Assembly (NCBI RefSeq): GCF_000145035.1
Contig: NC_014389.1
Span: forward strand, 248,001 to 312,000
Reading direction: 5' to 3'
Length of the DNA: 64,000 bases
DNA from: Butyrivibrio proteoclasticus B316
Lineage (GTDB): Bacteria > Bacillota > Clostridia > Lachnospirales > Lachnospiraceae
The notes below the pieces were generated by a model. That model was not told the origin of the DNA, ran no database searches, and was given only the letters and a program-made list of their open reading frames with translations. The position numbers and the translations under genes are program-made. Numbering within the stretch: the stretch's first letter is position 1; each line of letters starts with the position of its first letter. Positions 43,156 through 51,402 of this stretch are shown here, one piece after another.

Positions 43156-43509
43156 TTAATAATCTGTCTCATTCCAATACAAATGTCCTTCGTTTTTATT
43201 TACCCATTTTTGAAAAGTATCATCTAATACTTTATCAAAACCTATCTGCTTTAAATCATATGATCTGGCCCCGGTTTCCAATAAGACCTTATCGCCATTC
43301 ACATCCCTAACTAAAAAACTGTCATTAAGATATTTAAAACATAATTCTCACTTATATATTCTACTACACTCGCTCTTATCAATAATTTTACTGTATCTCT
43401 CAAGACCTTTTATAAAGCCTTCTGTTTCTTCGTCTGATAGCAGTTTTATTCTTTTTCCACCATTCAATGAGGCACATTCATATATTTTCCCGTTGTAAAT
43501 AGCAAGCAT
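43156..43509 (-). pseudogene. 118-codon cargo gene interrupted by an in-frame TGA
   Basis: AGGAG precedes MLAIYNGKIYECASLNGG..., which reads to a TGA at 43350-43348. The same frame then stays open without interruption to a TAA at 43158-43156 (CFKYLNDSFLVRDVNGDKVL, then HLYWNETDY). Uniform coding character on both sides and 118 codons in one frame point to a single-base nonsense mutation. No SECIS-like evidence supports selenocysteine. Its size and place suggest a former immunity-type protein. Confidence 0.72.
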
Positions 43510-43559
43510 ATACTTTTTCTCCTGTTAAAGCTGACTCTTTGTATAGTTCCGGCAATGAA

Positions 43560-44420
43560 TTATACCTTTTTTCTCATTATCAAGGTTCCACATTTATCGC
43601 AGGGGACTTCGTATTTTGCACCATAAGGGATCTTACGCTGGTTAAAGTACCAGGACTCTCCGCATGGACATATTATTTGTACGTAATCTCCAAAATCTCC
43701 GTATGTACCAAGAGCCATGTAATAACTATCAAGAGTCATTCCAGAACCACCAAATGCCGGATTAACACTTAATAACCCATCTTTTTCGCAAATAATAGCA
43801 AGAATGCCGTTTATTTCTTCAACATCAATAACATCATCCCACGTAAGGTTGTAATTGTCCGGTGAATCAAGCTGTAATATCCATTTTTTAGATTCATTTT
43901 TTTGGAATCCAAGCGTTTGAAGTAATTCAGGCTTTGTATTATCTGTAGGCATAAGATAGTATGTCACTACATGTTCTTCATTTACATCCTTATAAACAGC
44001 TATTTCAGTTTTCCATGTGTTTAAATAAATAATTTTTACTAATTTGTTTCTTATTTGTTTTAAATATTTTTCTCGCCAGTTTTCTTCGTATGTTATTAAA
44101 TCCTCTGAGTGTTCATCATATTCAAATTCTACTTCTATCTTTCCGGTATTATCAATAATCATTGTAAAGATAGACCACCCCTGATCTTTTCGATCAGCAG
44201 ATAATATCTTGTCGATATCCATAAACAATTTTATTAATTCTGTTTTTGATATCCCTGGAAGAGCAAAACAGTCCACATAATCATGTTTATTGTTTTTAAC
44301 AAAAAACTTTATGCTATAACTTCCCTCGGTATATCCGGCAAAGAAAACTATTTTTAACCATTCCTTTGGTAAATAAATTGAAATTTTTTCAAAAATTTTT
44401 TGATATATTTTATTTTTCAT
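43560..44420 (-). CDS. YezG-like (DUF600) immunity protein with C-terminal zinc ribbon
   Basis: The start MKNKIYQKIFEKISIYL follows GAGGTAACT. The first ~110 residues match the YezG pattern (IYQKI...LPKEWLKIVFFAGYTEG, later NWREKYLKQIR). YezG proteins neutralise LXG/YeeF-type toxins. An extra C-terminal part ends in a zinc ribbon (CPCGESW...CDKCGTL). A domain addition beyond the usual ~150 aa makes this 286-aa form unusual. It is followed by the broken gene. Confidence 0.75.
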   Translation of the reverse strand: MKNKIYQKIFEKISIYLPKEWLKIVFFAGYTEGSYSIKFFVKNNKHDYVDCFALPGISKTELIKLFMDIDKILSADRKDQGWSIFTMIIDNTGKIEVEFEYDEHSEDLITYEENWREKYLKQIRNKLVKIIYLNTWKTEIAVYKDVNEEHVVTYYLMPTDNTKPELLQTLGFQKNESKKWILQLDSPDNYNLTWDDVIDVEEINGILAIICEKDGLLSVNPAFGGSGMTLDSYYMALGTYGDFGDYVQIICPCGESWYFNQRKIPYGAKYEVPCDKCGTLIMRKKV

Positions 44421-44569
44421 AGTTACCTCATTCCGTTCATCCATACCCCATAAGCATAATTTTCATCCTTTCAATGAGTATTTTATGAACTACTACCACC
44501 GACTTTGTCGGAAGTTAATATAATTTATATCACCAAGACCTTTTTGAGTTGTACGCCCTGCATTATTAT

Positions 44570-45223
44570 CTATTCAGGAGTAATGACTAACCTACCATCG
44601 TGAATAACACACTGTCTATCTTTTTCGTGTCCATCGACATCAATGTATGTTTCATTGATTTCTATGATATCTTCTTTAGGAGTAATACCTGCAATACGGC
44701 GCTTTCTTTCAATTCTCTTTGTTTCTTTCTGTATCAGTTCATCAAGAGAGTGATACGTTCTACGTTGCAGGTATGGTGCCGGATTATCTCCGGGTGCAGA
44801 TGTCTCCTGATGCACAAATAACCATGGGCTTTCATCTTCGATTTTAAAGATTCCGCAAAGTGGAGCCGCATTAAAATAATCTTCTGGACTGGCAAGCTGC
44901 TTACATTTATAACCAACTGCTTCTCCATTTTCATGTACCCAAAGCTGAAAATCCAGAATCTTAGCAAATTCATCATTAGTAAGGGTAGCCTGTAAAATGT
45001 ATGATTTAAGTCTGTTCATTATTTTGCCAGCAGAATCATTATATGAGCTGCCGACATATGCCTTTTCGTACCAACGGGTAGTGATATAGAAAAGTCTTTC
45101 TCCTGTTTGAGCGGGAGCCATACCCAAAGGATGATCTTCATATTGCAGCTCTGCAGCGACGTTATATTTATCAGATATAGTTTTTGCAAAGTTAATTAAC
45201 TGTTCTGTATCTTTAATATCCAT
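44570..45223 (-). CDS. Hypothetical 217-aa cargo protein
   Basis: MDIKDTEQLINFAKTIS starts right after the stop of the preceding gene (TAGATG). Soluble, mixed alpha/beta, with a basic helix (KETKRIERKRRIAG). No family recognised. Its place inside an immunity-type array suggests a protective or toxin-neutralising role, by context only. Confidence 0.7.
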   Translation of the reverse strand: MDIKDTEQLINFAKTISDKYNVAAELQYEDHPLGMAPAQTGERLFYITTRWYEKAYVGSSYNDSAGKIMNRLKSYILQATLTNDEFAKILDFQLWVHENGEAVGYKCKQLASPEDYFNAAPLCGIFKIEDESPWLFVHQETSAPGDNPAPYLQRRTYHSLDELIQKETKRIERKRRIAGITPKEDIIEINETYIDVDGHEKDRQCVIHDGRLVITPE

Positions 45224-45667
45224 CTATACCTCTTTCTTTGTATATATCATGCCATATATAAACGAGCTGATTGCTTTACAAAAGCACTGTATTCGTTTTA
45301 TTTCATGTGAATAGGGGCAATCATTCAAATCGGTGGCGATTGTTATGCCGCCTGAAATCTTTTTATTATCAATGGACAGCCAATATGAATGCCTGATATC
45401 ATCAGATAATATTTTCTGTTCATGCTCTATACATATGTTCTTTGAGAGATATTTGCTAACATATGGCAAAACCTCATTAAGTGATTCAATGCTCAAAACC
45501 GAGCCATAAGCAACGCCGTGTCCTTGCGCATCAATCTCCCAGATACCTGTACTATCCTTAATCTCACTTGCATGAGATACAAGAGAAAATCCGTTAAGCA
45601 AAGAGCAGTATAGCGATGCTTTTGTTCCATAAAAATCGATATTGTGCTGGATGAGTATATCACTCAT
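45224..45667 (-). CDS. Hypothetical 147-aa cargo protein
   Basis: MSDILIQHNIDFYGTKA has an acidic, soluble sequence with alternating beta strands and a helical C-terminus (CFCKAISSFIYGMIYTKKEV). AAAGGAA lies upstream. The stop abuts the next start. Not recognised. Confidence 0.68.
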   Translation of the reverse strand: MSDILIQHNIDFYGTKASLYCSLLNGFSLVSHASEIKDSTGIWEIDAQGHGVAYGSVLSIESLNEVLPYVSKYLSKNICIEHEQKILSDDIRHSYWLSIDNKKISGGITIATDLNDCPYSHEIKRIQCFCKAISSFIYGMIYTKKEV

Positions 45668-45690
45668 ATTCTTATAAATTCCTTTCTGCT

Positions 45691-45936
45691 TTATTGAAAA
45701 ATAATAGTAAAATCAGAATCAGCCGCCTTTTCTGTAACGGCATCAATAATCATCTGTTTTTCTTCTTTTGTAACAGGGTTTTCTTCAGGATAATCCCACT
45801 TTTTGATGTCACCTTTATACGCAAGGAAGCCATCTGCCATCATTTCGCCAGAGATTTGAATACGCCTACCATCAATCTCAATATTTACATATGAACTGGT
45901 GCCGGTTATCCTGACATCTTTGTTTTTATTCTGCAT
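45691..45936 (-). CDS. Imm74-like small immunity protein
   Basis: The 81-aa product (VRITGTSSYVNIEIDGRRIQ, then GEMMADGF, WDYPEENPVTKEEKQMII) matches my recollection of the Imm74 pattern: a small beta sheet with ITG.S.YV.IEIDG and a final 'P.T.EEK..II' helix. This would bind a cognate secreted toxin. AAGGCGG lies before the start. Assignment is by pattern and would need a profile search. Confidence 0.68.
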   Translation of the reverse strand: MQNKNKDVRITGTSSYVNIEIDGRRIQISGEMMADGFLAYKGDIKKWDYPEENPVTKEEKQMIIDAVTEKAADSDFTIIFQ

Positions 45937-45957
45937 ACCAGACCGCCTTCCTTTGCT

Positions 45958-46167
45958 TTATATTAGTAAATCGCTACTGTCATCCAGTTCGTCATATCCA
46001 AAGCGCTCTGGTAACATATTTCGTTTCTGACTAATAGACTCTTTAACTGCTTCTATTATCATTTTATTTGTTGCATTTGGAGGAAGTTCCCTTAATGGCA
46101 CGTCATCTCCAAATTCTTTTTTAAATAATTGCATGGCATTTACTAATTCATCGTTCATTTCTATCAT
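45958..46167 (-). CDS. Small 69-aa hypothetical cargo protein
   Basis: The start MIEMNDELVNAMQLF follows GGAGG inside the 3' end of the upstream gene, with a 20-nt overlap. Acidic, helical product. Unknown. Confidence 0.65.
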   Translation of the reverse strand: MIEMNDELVNAMQLFKKEFGDDVPLRELPPNATNKMIIEAVKESISQKRNMLPERFGYDELDDSSDLLI

Positions 46168-46498
46168 GTTCTGCCTCCATATCCCTGATCCAAGATTTTA
46201 CCACCTGCTCAAATTTATCTAATCCGATTTCAACCGGATCGCCTATTTCGGCGTCATCAATAACACATTCTATTCTGACGTTTCCATTTTTTATATTAAG
46301 TAGACAGATGTTCCCGGCAAATTCTACCTTTTCAGGATTATTCTTTGCCTTTTCGATTACATCTAAGATATTACCTTTAAAATTTGCAACTTCAGAGGAA
46401 AGAAATTCTGATAACACTGTTAATGACGGATCAGAAAATTCAGGTACATACATTATTTGGTTATTTCCGAACTTTATCTCTTTAATTGTATATTCCAT
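46148..46498 (-). CDS. Hypothetical 116-aa cargo protein
   Basis: MEYTIKEIKFGNNQIMYV, then helical region and a beta hairpin (FAGNICLLNIKNGNVRIECV) and a C-terminal helix (LDKFEQVVKSWIRDMEAE). The layout resembles small immunity proteins found in Firmicutes toxin loci but no family is claimed. The start follows the preceding stop by one base. Confidence 0.68.
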   Translation of the reverse strand: MEYTIKEIKFGNNQIMYVPEFSDPSLTVLSEFLSSEVANFKGNILDVIEKAKNNPEKVEFAGNICLLNIKNGNVRIECVIDDAEIGDPVEIGLDKFEQVVKSWIRDMEAEHDRNER

Positions 46499-46499
46499 A

Positions 46500-46760
46500 T
46501 CACCTCATCCTTATTTTGTCAGACGAAAGACTTTTGACTTTGAAAATATTCCATCCAAAGAATCCGCATCTGCTCCAAATCCAGGAATCTCTATAGTCGT
46601 TTCCCACATAAATATTTCCGATAGGCGGTTTAACCAAGCCTTCCGGATGATTTTCGGATATCCCTGCATTTCGATGTAAAATCTCTTTTAAAGATTCCAA
46701 ATCTTCACCTTTATAAATATATCCGTTGGGTTTTATCAAAGCTTTCTGATACTCATTCAT
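46500..46760 (-). CDS. Small 86-aa hypothetical cargo protein
   Basis: MNEYQKALIKPNGYIYKG follows AGGGAG at good spacing. Trp/Gly-rich centre (DSWIWSRCGFFGWNIFKV). It may be a truncated member of a larger family. Unknown. Confidence 0.62.
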   Translation of the reverse strand: MNEYQKALIKPNGYIYKGEDLESLKEILHRNAGISENHPEGLVKPPIGNIYVGNDYRDSWIWSRCGFFGWNIFKVKSLSSDKIRMR

Positions 46761-46765
46761 TGCGA

Positions 46766-47104
46766 TTACTCCCTATTATTCTCAGGATGATAAAGTGACA
46801 CATACCCTGTCTTCTCAAGAATGTTGTCAGGCACATCAGCTTTGTGTTCGCTATCCCAGATATCAATATCTGTGCCATATGATTTAGGCAGGTTGTCAGC
46901 AAGAGTGTTGACTCCCGCCTGGAATTTTGGATTGTTGCTAAGGAGCCCATTTATCTTGGTATCCCATGTATAAGCAATGATAAGCTTTCCTTTATACTTG
47001 AAATATTGCGCTCCGGGCACGTTTCCCATAGCCATAAGCGAAAGCATTACTGCTCGATGTACTTCTTTGTCATTTACTACTTTGTATTTACTAAATAATC
47101 CCAT
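46766..47104 (-). CDS. Hypothetical 112-aa cargo protein
   Basis: MGLFSKYKVVNDKEVHRAV is a soluble alpha/beta protein with VSLYHPENNRE at its end. AAGGAAAC lies before the start. No family recognised. Confidence 0.66.
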   Translation of the reverse strand: MGLFSKYKVVNDKEVHRAVMLSLMAMGNVPGAQYFKYKGKLIIAYTWDTKINGLLSNNPKFQAGVNTLADNLPKSYGTDIDIWDSEHKADVPDNILEKTGYVSLYHPENNRE

Positions 47105-47123
47105 ATTTTGCTTGTTTCCTTTC

Positions 47124-47795
47124 TTATCTTAATGCACCATCTGCTTGATGCTCTATTTCCAAGTGATTTATAAAGCGCATATATTGTTTTTTAACGTTTT
47201 CATCATTACTTAACATAAGAAATGTAAAATCTCTGTCTCGAAGCGGAAGAAATTCCATTAAGCTTGGATAGCTGTTATATCCCCATGTCCAATGAGTTGC
47301 TTTTTCATCAATTTCATTCATCTTTTTTGCGAAAAAGTTCCAGTCTATGTATTCTGAAAAGAAATTGGCCGCCTGCCTTTGGTTTTCGATTTCATTTACT
47401 ATCCACCATTCAGACGGAAATTCTTCAAAGGTAGAGGTCGCGATAGTGATCAGCTTGTGATAAACCATCCCATAAGTTCCAATAGTAAAACCATGACTTC
47501 TTGAAGAATTGTTTGCGTGGTATATCCGTTTGTTTTGCAAATAAAACTTTGCAATATTCGCTATTTCAACATGTATACCTTTATCTTTAATTTCTTCTTC
47601 AGTTGTTTTGATCACATAGGTTGGATATCCAACAGTTCTGATATATCCGACAAATATAAGATTTCCGTCCATGTCCATAAAAAGAGTACATTTATGGTTT
47701 GCAAATTCCTCGTCTCTTATAGAATTGGAACGATTAAAAGCATATTCAGGATATTCTTCTGTAATATCCTTAAATTCTAATGTAATATCCTGCAT
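47124..47795 (-). CDS. Hypothetical 223-aa cargo protein
   Basis: MQDITLEFKDITEEYPEY is acidic and aromatic-rich (EEFPSEWWIVNEIENQ, HWTWGYNSYPSLMEF). It starts directly after the stop of the first cargo gene, so it is coupled. Unknown. Confidence 0.68.
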   Translation of the reverse strand: MQDITLEFKDITEEYPEYAFNRSNSIRDEEFANHKCTLFMDMDGNLIFVGYIRTVGYPTYVIKTTEEEIKDKGIHVEIANIAKFYLQNKRIYHANNSSRSHGFTIGTYGMVYHKLITIATSTFEEFPSEWWIVNEIENQRQAANFFSEYIDWNFFAKKMNEIDEKATHWTWGYNSYPSLMEFLPLRDRDFTFLMLSNDENVKKQYMRFINHLEIEHQADGALR

Positions 47796-47796
47796 A

Positions 47797-48378
47797 TCAT
47801 TTGCACTCCTTCTTAATAACGCTCATGATCTCTCTGAACTTATCCGGCGTCACACCATGCTTTGCCATTGCATTAAGGACTGACCTTGTGACCATTTTAT
47901 ATTTAATTTTATCTGTAAGATCAATATTTAAGTCTTTGATGGTCTTAATCTGGGCTTCAATTATCTTTTCTTCTTCCGTTTTAGGTTTATTGTCAATCAC
48001 TTTGTTATCTGCCTTCTTTTTAAAAATGTCAAAAAGGCTCTTTTTATGTTTTTCTGTATTATCCAAAAACTCCTGTTCAGATACTTCTTTACCATCTTCG
48101 TAGAATTTAACGGAATCCGGTTCGTAGATAAAACGGTAGAGAAGATCATATGCATCTTCTTCTGAGGGAAAATCTATGTCATGCTGTCCGCCAATGCGAT
48201 ATATCACCTTTGCTACATATTTATCAGGATATGTATAACAGGCAACCATCATAATATTTCCGCGTGGGCTGATATATGTGGATTGATATGTAAACTTCGC
48301 CCTTGGCACATCAGCAGGACCTTCTTTATGAATCCAGCCATCTATTTTTACGACTTTATCAAAATCTTCTTTTTTCAT
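47797..48378 (-). CDS. Hypothetical 193-aa protein, first cargo gene of transposon II
   Basis: MKKEDFDKVVKIDGWIHK begins after AAAGG at the edge of the conserved 36-nt leader. N-terminal beta-rich domain of about 90 residues (YQSTYISPRGNIMMVACYTY), Lys-rich linker and a helical C-terminal domain. It differs completely from the first cargo gene of transposon I. Function unknown. Confidence 0.7.
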   Translation of the reverse strand: MKKEDFDKVVKIDGWIHKEGPADVPRAKFTYQSTYISPRGNIMMVACYTYPDKYVAKVIYRIGGQHDIDFPSEEDAYDLLYRFIYEPDSVKFYEDGKEVSEQEFLDNTEKHKKSLFDIFKKKADNKVIDNKPKTEEEKIIEAQIKTIKDLNIDLTDKIKYKMVTRSVLNAMAKHGVTPDKFREIMSVIKKECK

Positions 48379-48387
48379 TATCTATTA

Positions 48388-48463
48388 CCTTTCTAAAAAT
48401 ATCTCTCCATATAAAGTATGAGATATTTATTTGCTAAAATAGCAATAACCTACTTATATTATG
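48388..48463 (-). promoter_or_regulatory. Cargo promoter and conserved 36-nt leader of transposon II
   Basis: TTTTC-CATAAT-ATAAG on the minus strand (hexamer 48463-48458). 48388-48423 is identical to 9747-9782 of transposon I. Confidence 0.6.
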
Positions 48464-48541
48464 GAAAATTTATCTTGCATGCATGAATTTTGATGTATGT
48501 ACAGGGTATTTTTTATATGTACTGCATTTTAATGCATGTGC

Positions 48542-48570
48542 TTGACAGTTATAATTGTTAAAAGTAAGAT
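48542..48570 (+). promoter_or_regulatory. Consensus promoter of transposase II (TTGACA-N17-TAAGAT)
   Basis: TTGACA 48542-48547, 17-bp spacer, TAAGAT 48565-48570; position equivalent to 9899-9927. Confidence 0.78.
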
Positions 48571-48576
48571 AAAAAC

Positions 48577-48776
48577 AGAACATCACAAGCTGTTTGTCCG
48601 ACTACATTATTACGACGGATTATAATATTCGTCCGGTTAACAGTAAAAATTGGAGAATAGGAATGCAGTATGAACCTATGAGACTCTGATATGTGCCAGT
48701 AACTTGCAGTACCCATATCTTAATAGTGTTCAGCTATTGACGGACACCCATTTCTTCGGTGTCCGGTGATACCCAC
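48577..48776 (+). ncRNA. Structured leader RNA of IS4-type transposase II
   Basis: Homologous to 9934-10132. The stems GACGGA/TTCGTC (48614-48619, 48628-48633) and CGGACACC/GGTGTCCG (48741-48748, 48758-48765) differ in sequence from transposon I but keep pairing. The ~105 nt between them differ at one position plus one inserted base. The 3' edge near 48776 still matches (ATACCCAC-GAG). Confidence 0.65.
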
Positions 48777-48861
48777 GGAGAAAAACAGTATTTAACAGTC
48801 GGTAATCAGTATCAGTATATCTTTATGGATATGCTCTGTTTTTGTACGCAAGAGGTATATA

Positions 48862-50214
48862 ATGGGTGTTGATAACACTAAGCCGGATATCAGAGAACTG
48901 TTAAACATCGTCATCTCTGATGTCTCAGGGCGCATAACTGAATATTGCGAGCATCCTGGCAGGGATTTTACAAGAACACGTAAGCTTCCTGCTGATATTC
49001 TCATGCATTTGATGCTGAATATGGCAGGCAATTCCTTAAATAAGGAAATATATGACCATTTTCCTGATAAGAAACAGCGTATGTCAGCTTCAGCATATGA
49101 ACAGCAGCGAGAAAAACTTAAGCCTGATGCGTTTAAAGCCATGCTTAGTGTTTTAAACAACAGTTTCACAGATGCAAAAACTATGAACGGCCTGCGTGTT
49201 TATGGTATCGACGGTTCGGATTTCTGCACACCGCTTAATAAAGACAGTAAATGGTATATCCCCAATCATTATATTCGCAAAGACGGGCAAGAAGCCAAAG
49301 GCACATGCCTTCTGCACGGAAATTTCTTATACGACCTGCTTAACAAACAGTATATGGATGTCAATGAAACTCGCGATGAGCGTGAAGGCGCTGTTGGTCT
49401 TATTGACGGAATATCTGACACTGGTCATTCTCTTGTTATTATGGACAGAGGGTATTCTGGCTTTAACATGATTGAGCATTGCAACAGATATGGCGGTTAT
49501 TACGTCATCAGACATCCTCTTACCAATACCATCAAAGAAATCAGTGAGCTTCCAGATGAATCCTGTGACAAATATATAGAAGTCAAAGTCTCTACAAACA
49601 GTCAGCAGTGGTGTGATATCTACGGATATCGTAAGCTTGGTGTCCGTAAGAATAAGAAAATTTCTAAGCTGTATTCGGATAATACTAAGGCTACGCAGTG
49701 GGACTTTGAGGTAAAATGCATTGTTAAGTTCCGTGTAGTCAAATTCAAAATAAACGATCCTGATACCGGTAAACAGGTTTGGGAAGTTCTTGTTACGAAT
49801 CTGCCACGGGATAAATTTGACTTAAAAACCATGAAACGCATCTACTGGCTCAGATGGAATATCGAGACTTCGTTCAAGGAGCTGAAATATGCACTCGGAG
49901 CTATAAACTTCCACAGCAAGAAGGACAAGTTTATCCTTCAGGAGCTGTATGCGCACCTCATTATGTTTAATGCGACAGCGCGTGTGGCAGCGCACATTCC
50001 TGTCGAGTATTCCGAAAAAGGATATACCTATGCTGTAGATTTTAAGATGGTAGTCTATATATTTCGCAAGTATTTCAGGCCATTCAGCAAAGATCCACCT
50101 GAAGATATGTACGCTGACATGAAACAATATCGACACATGTTAAAGGACGGCAAACATAATATCAGGTTACTAAAACCAAAGTCAGCGGTTTATTTCACAT
50201 ATAGAGTTGCTTAA
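48862..50214 (+). CDS. IS4-family transposase of transposon II
   Basis: 450-aa DDE transposase with VYGIDGSDF, VIMDRGYSGF and the IS4 signature YWLRWNIETSFKELK. It differs from the transposon I enzyme at scattered residues and by a short insertion near residue 265 (KKISKLYSDNTKA), so the copies are related but not recent duplicates. No close ribosome binding site is seen; the upstream leader is structured. Reading opposite to the cargo genes. Confidence 0.93.
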   Translation: MGVDNTKPDIRELLNIVISDVSGRITEYCEHPGRDFTRTRKLPADILMHLMLNMAGNSLNKEIYDHFPDKKQRMSASAYEQQREKLKPDAFKAMLSVLNNSFTDAKTMNGLRVYGIDGSDFCTPLNKDSKWYIPNHYIRKDGQEAKGTCLLHGNFLYDLLNKQYMDVNETRDEREGAVGLIDGISDTGHSLVIMDRGYSGFNMIEHCNRYGGYYVIRHPLTNTIKEISELPDESCDKYIEVKVSTNSQQWCDIYGYRKLGVRKNKKISKLYSDNTKATQWDFEVKCIVKFRVVKFKINDPDTGKQVWEVLVTNLPRDKFDLKTMKRIYWLRWNIETSFKELKYALGAINFHSKKDKFILQELYAHLIMFNATARVAAHIPVEYSEKGYTYAVDFKMVVYIFRKYFRPFSKDPPEDMYADMKQYRHMLKDGKHNIRLLKPKSAVYFTYRVA

Positions 50215-50322
50215 GCAGACAAATACGTCTGCTTATAAGTCGTGCAGAAAGTTTATCTTTTTGAGTAAAAGAAAAGTGCCGGACAGGATTTTATTCCTGT
50301 GAACCGACACTTTTAGTTTTTA
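50214..50322. terminator. Hairpins after transposase II
   Basis: GCAGAC/GTCTGC follows the stop; AAAAGTGCCGG (50272-50282) pairs with CCGACACTTTT (50304-50314), inner stem ACAGGA/TCCTGT. The inner stem differs from that of transposon I (TAGGA/TCCTA) and remains paired. Confidence 0.7.
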
Positions 50323-50396
50323 ATCTGTTTAACTTAATGAACCCCAGATGAATCCAATACCATTTTGAAATTAAAATTTCTTAACTTAATGGTATT

Positions 50397-50416
50397 GGGT
50401 TTGCTCTGGGCGTCTT
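50397..50416. repeat. Right target duplication of transposon II and right arm of split host terminator
   Basis: GGGTTTGCTC (50397-50406) repeats 42397-42406. GGGCGTCTT (50408-50416) complements AAGACGCCC at 42388-42396. Confidence 0.92.
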
Positions 50417-51182
50417 ATACAGCAAATTTGAACTTTGAAAGTGATCTTGTTTGGATCCTTGTTATGGTCTTTTTCTTGTATTCCTTAACAAATCCAAGGT
50501 CATATCCATATTTCTTGCAAACCTTCTGATATCTGTATGCAAGTGGGATAAGTCCCTCAATCTCCATTTCAGTAGCTTCCTGTTCCTTAACAGATGAAAA
50601 TGTTTCTGTAAGATAATATGTAAGAAGGTCAATCAGCCTGTAAAACAGTTTGCCAATAACCATCTCATTAAACAAATCTTTATCTTCTCTATAAAGGTCA
50701 ACGAGGTTTACTGTTTCGGGGATATACGTGGCGTATCCTTCCAGATCCCTAATCCAAGAACCATTTTCAGGTCTTACGTCTTCCAGCCCATTTATATGCT
50801 GGATTGTTACTCGAGATGAAAGTCCCAAAAGCTTAAGCTGCTTATCTGTTAATGGCAGCGGCTCTTTCTCATCCTGCTGGTACGAAATATCATCCCATGA
50901 AGGGATGTTTGCATATCTTGCGATCATATGCGTTGCTTCCTGATAGGACATCATCTTTACGTTCTGTACCAGTTTGATATTATCTCCGTGGTCACCGCAT
51001 GCATAACAGGTGTATCTTCCATTTTTAATGAAACAACTACCATAATGCTGATCATTATGCGCCGGATTTGGACACAGGATGCTAAGGAGAGACCCCTGGC
51101 GTCTGTATTCAATTCCTAGCATTTCACAGCAGTCCTCGATAGGGACTTCCTTGATCTCCTCCTTCCATTCTGCGTATTCCAT
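50415..51182 (-). CDS. CHC2 zinc-finger protein (primase-type zinc domain only)
   Basis: The first ~95 residues form a DnaG-type CHC2 zinc-binding domain: CCEMLGIEYRRQGSLLSILC, PNPAHND and CYACGDHGDNIKLVQ, with the usual spacing of CxxxH...CxxC. The remaining ~160 residues have no TOPRIM motif (no EGxxD), so it is not a complete primase. It may bind ssDNA or assist a separate primase. The stop codon lies in the arm of the terminator split by transposon II. Confidence 0.8.
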   Translation of the reverse strand: MEYAEWKEEIKEVPIEDCCEMLGIEYRRQGSLLSILCPNPAHNDQHYGSCFIKNGRYTCYACGDHGDNIKLVQNVKMMSYQEATHMIARYANIPSWDDISYQQDEKEPLPLTDKQLKLLGLSSRVTIQHINGLEDVRPENGSWIRDLEGYATYIPETVNLVDLYREDKDLFNEMVIGKLFYRLIDLLTYYLTETFSSVKEQEATEMEIEGLIPLAYRYQKVCKKYGYDLGFVKEYKKKTITRIQTRSLSKFKFAV

Positions 51183-51185
51183 AAA

Positions 51186-51359
51186 TCACATCTCCTTCAT
51201 ATAGTCGCGAATCTGATTCTTGCCAAAATCATTTTTGGCTTTATATCTTCTATCTTCAAAAATGCGTCCGCTTTTCACAGAGGTAAAATCAATACATGCG
51301 CGAGACATTCCTGCAGCTCCTTTAATGAGCTCCATCTTTTGTTTTTTCTCTTTAGTCAT
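51186..51359 (-). CDS. Small basic 57-aa protein
   Basis: The start MTKEKKQKMELIKGAAG follows GGAGGG. Lys/Arg-rich, possibly nucleic-acid binding. It lies three bases before the CHC2 gene and forms an operon with it. Confidence 0.65.
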   Translation of the reverse strand: MTKEKKQKMELIKGAAGMSRACIDFTSVKSGRIFEDRRYKAKNDFGKNQIRDYMKEM

Positions 51360-51402
51360 AAGTTTATCCCTCCTAATATCTGACATCAATTTTTCTTTAG
51401 AT

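Larger units (their letters stand above)
42407..50396 (+). mobile_element. Transposon II: IS4-family transposon with an immunity gene array (8 kb)
   Basis: Inverted ends (CCAATGCTATTAAGTTAA left; AATACCATTAAGTTAAG inward from the right) and a 10-bp direct repeat GGGTTTGCTC delimit it, with a 1-bp uncertainty in placement. The architecture equals transposon I: terminator, minus-strand cargo (13 genes, one broken), divergent promoters with the same 36-nt cargo leader, structured leader RNA, transposase, hairpins. Re-joining the flanks gives AAGACGCCC-11-nt loop-GGGCGTCTT followed by TTATTG on the minus strand, a perfect 9-bp terminator stem for the 50415-51182 gene; the insertion is in the loop. 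Confidence 0.9.

Noticed and set aside
43348..43350. TGA read as selenocysteine
   Set aside because: No downstream SECIS-like hairpin and no selenoprotein context are evident; a nonsense mutation is simpler.
48792..49169. Minus-strand ORF of 125 aa under the transposase of transposon II
   Set aside because: It is a mirror of the conserved transposase frame, without a ribosome binding site.
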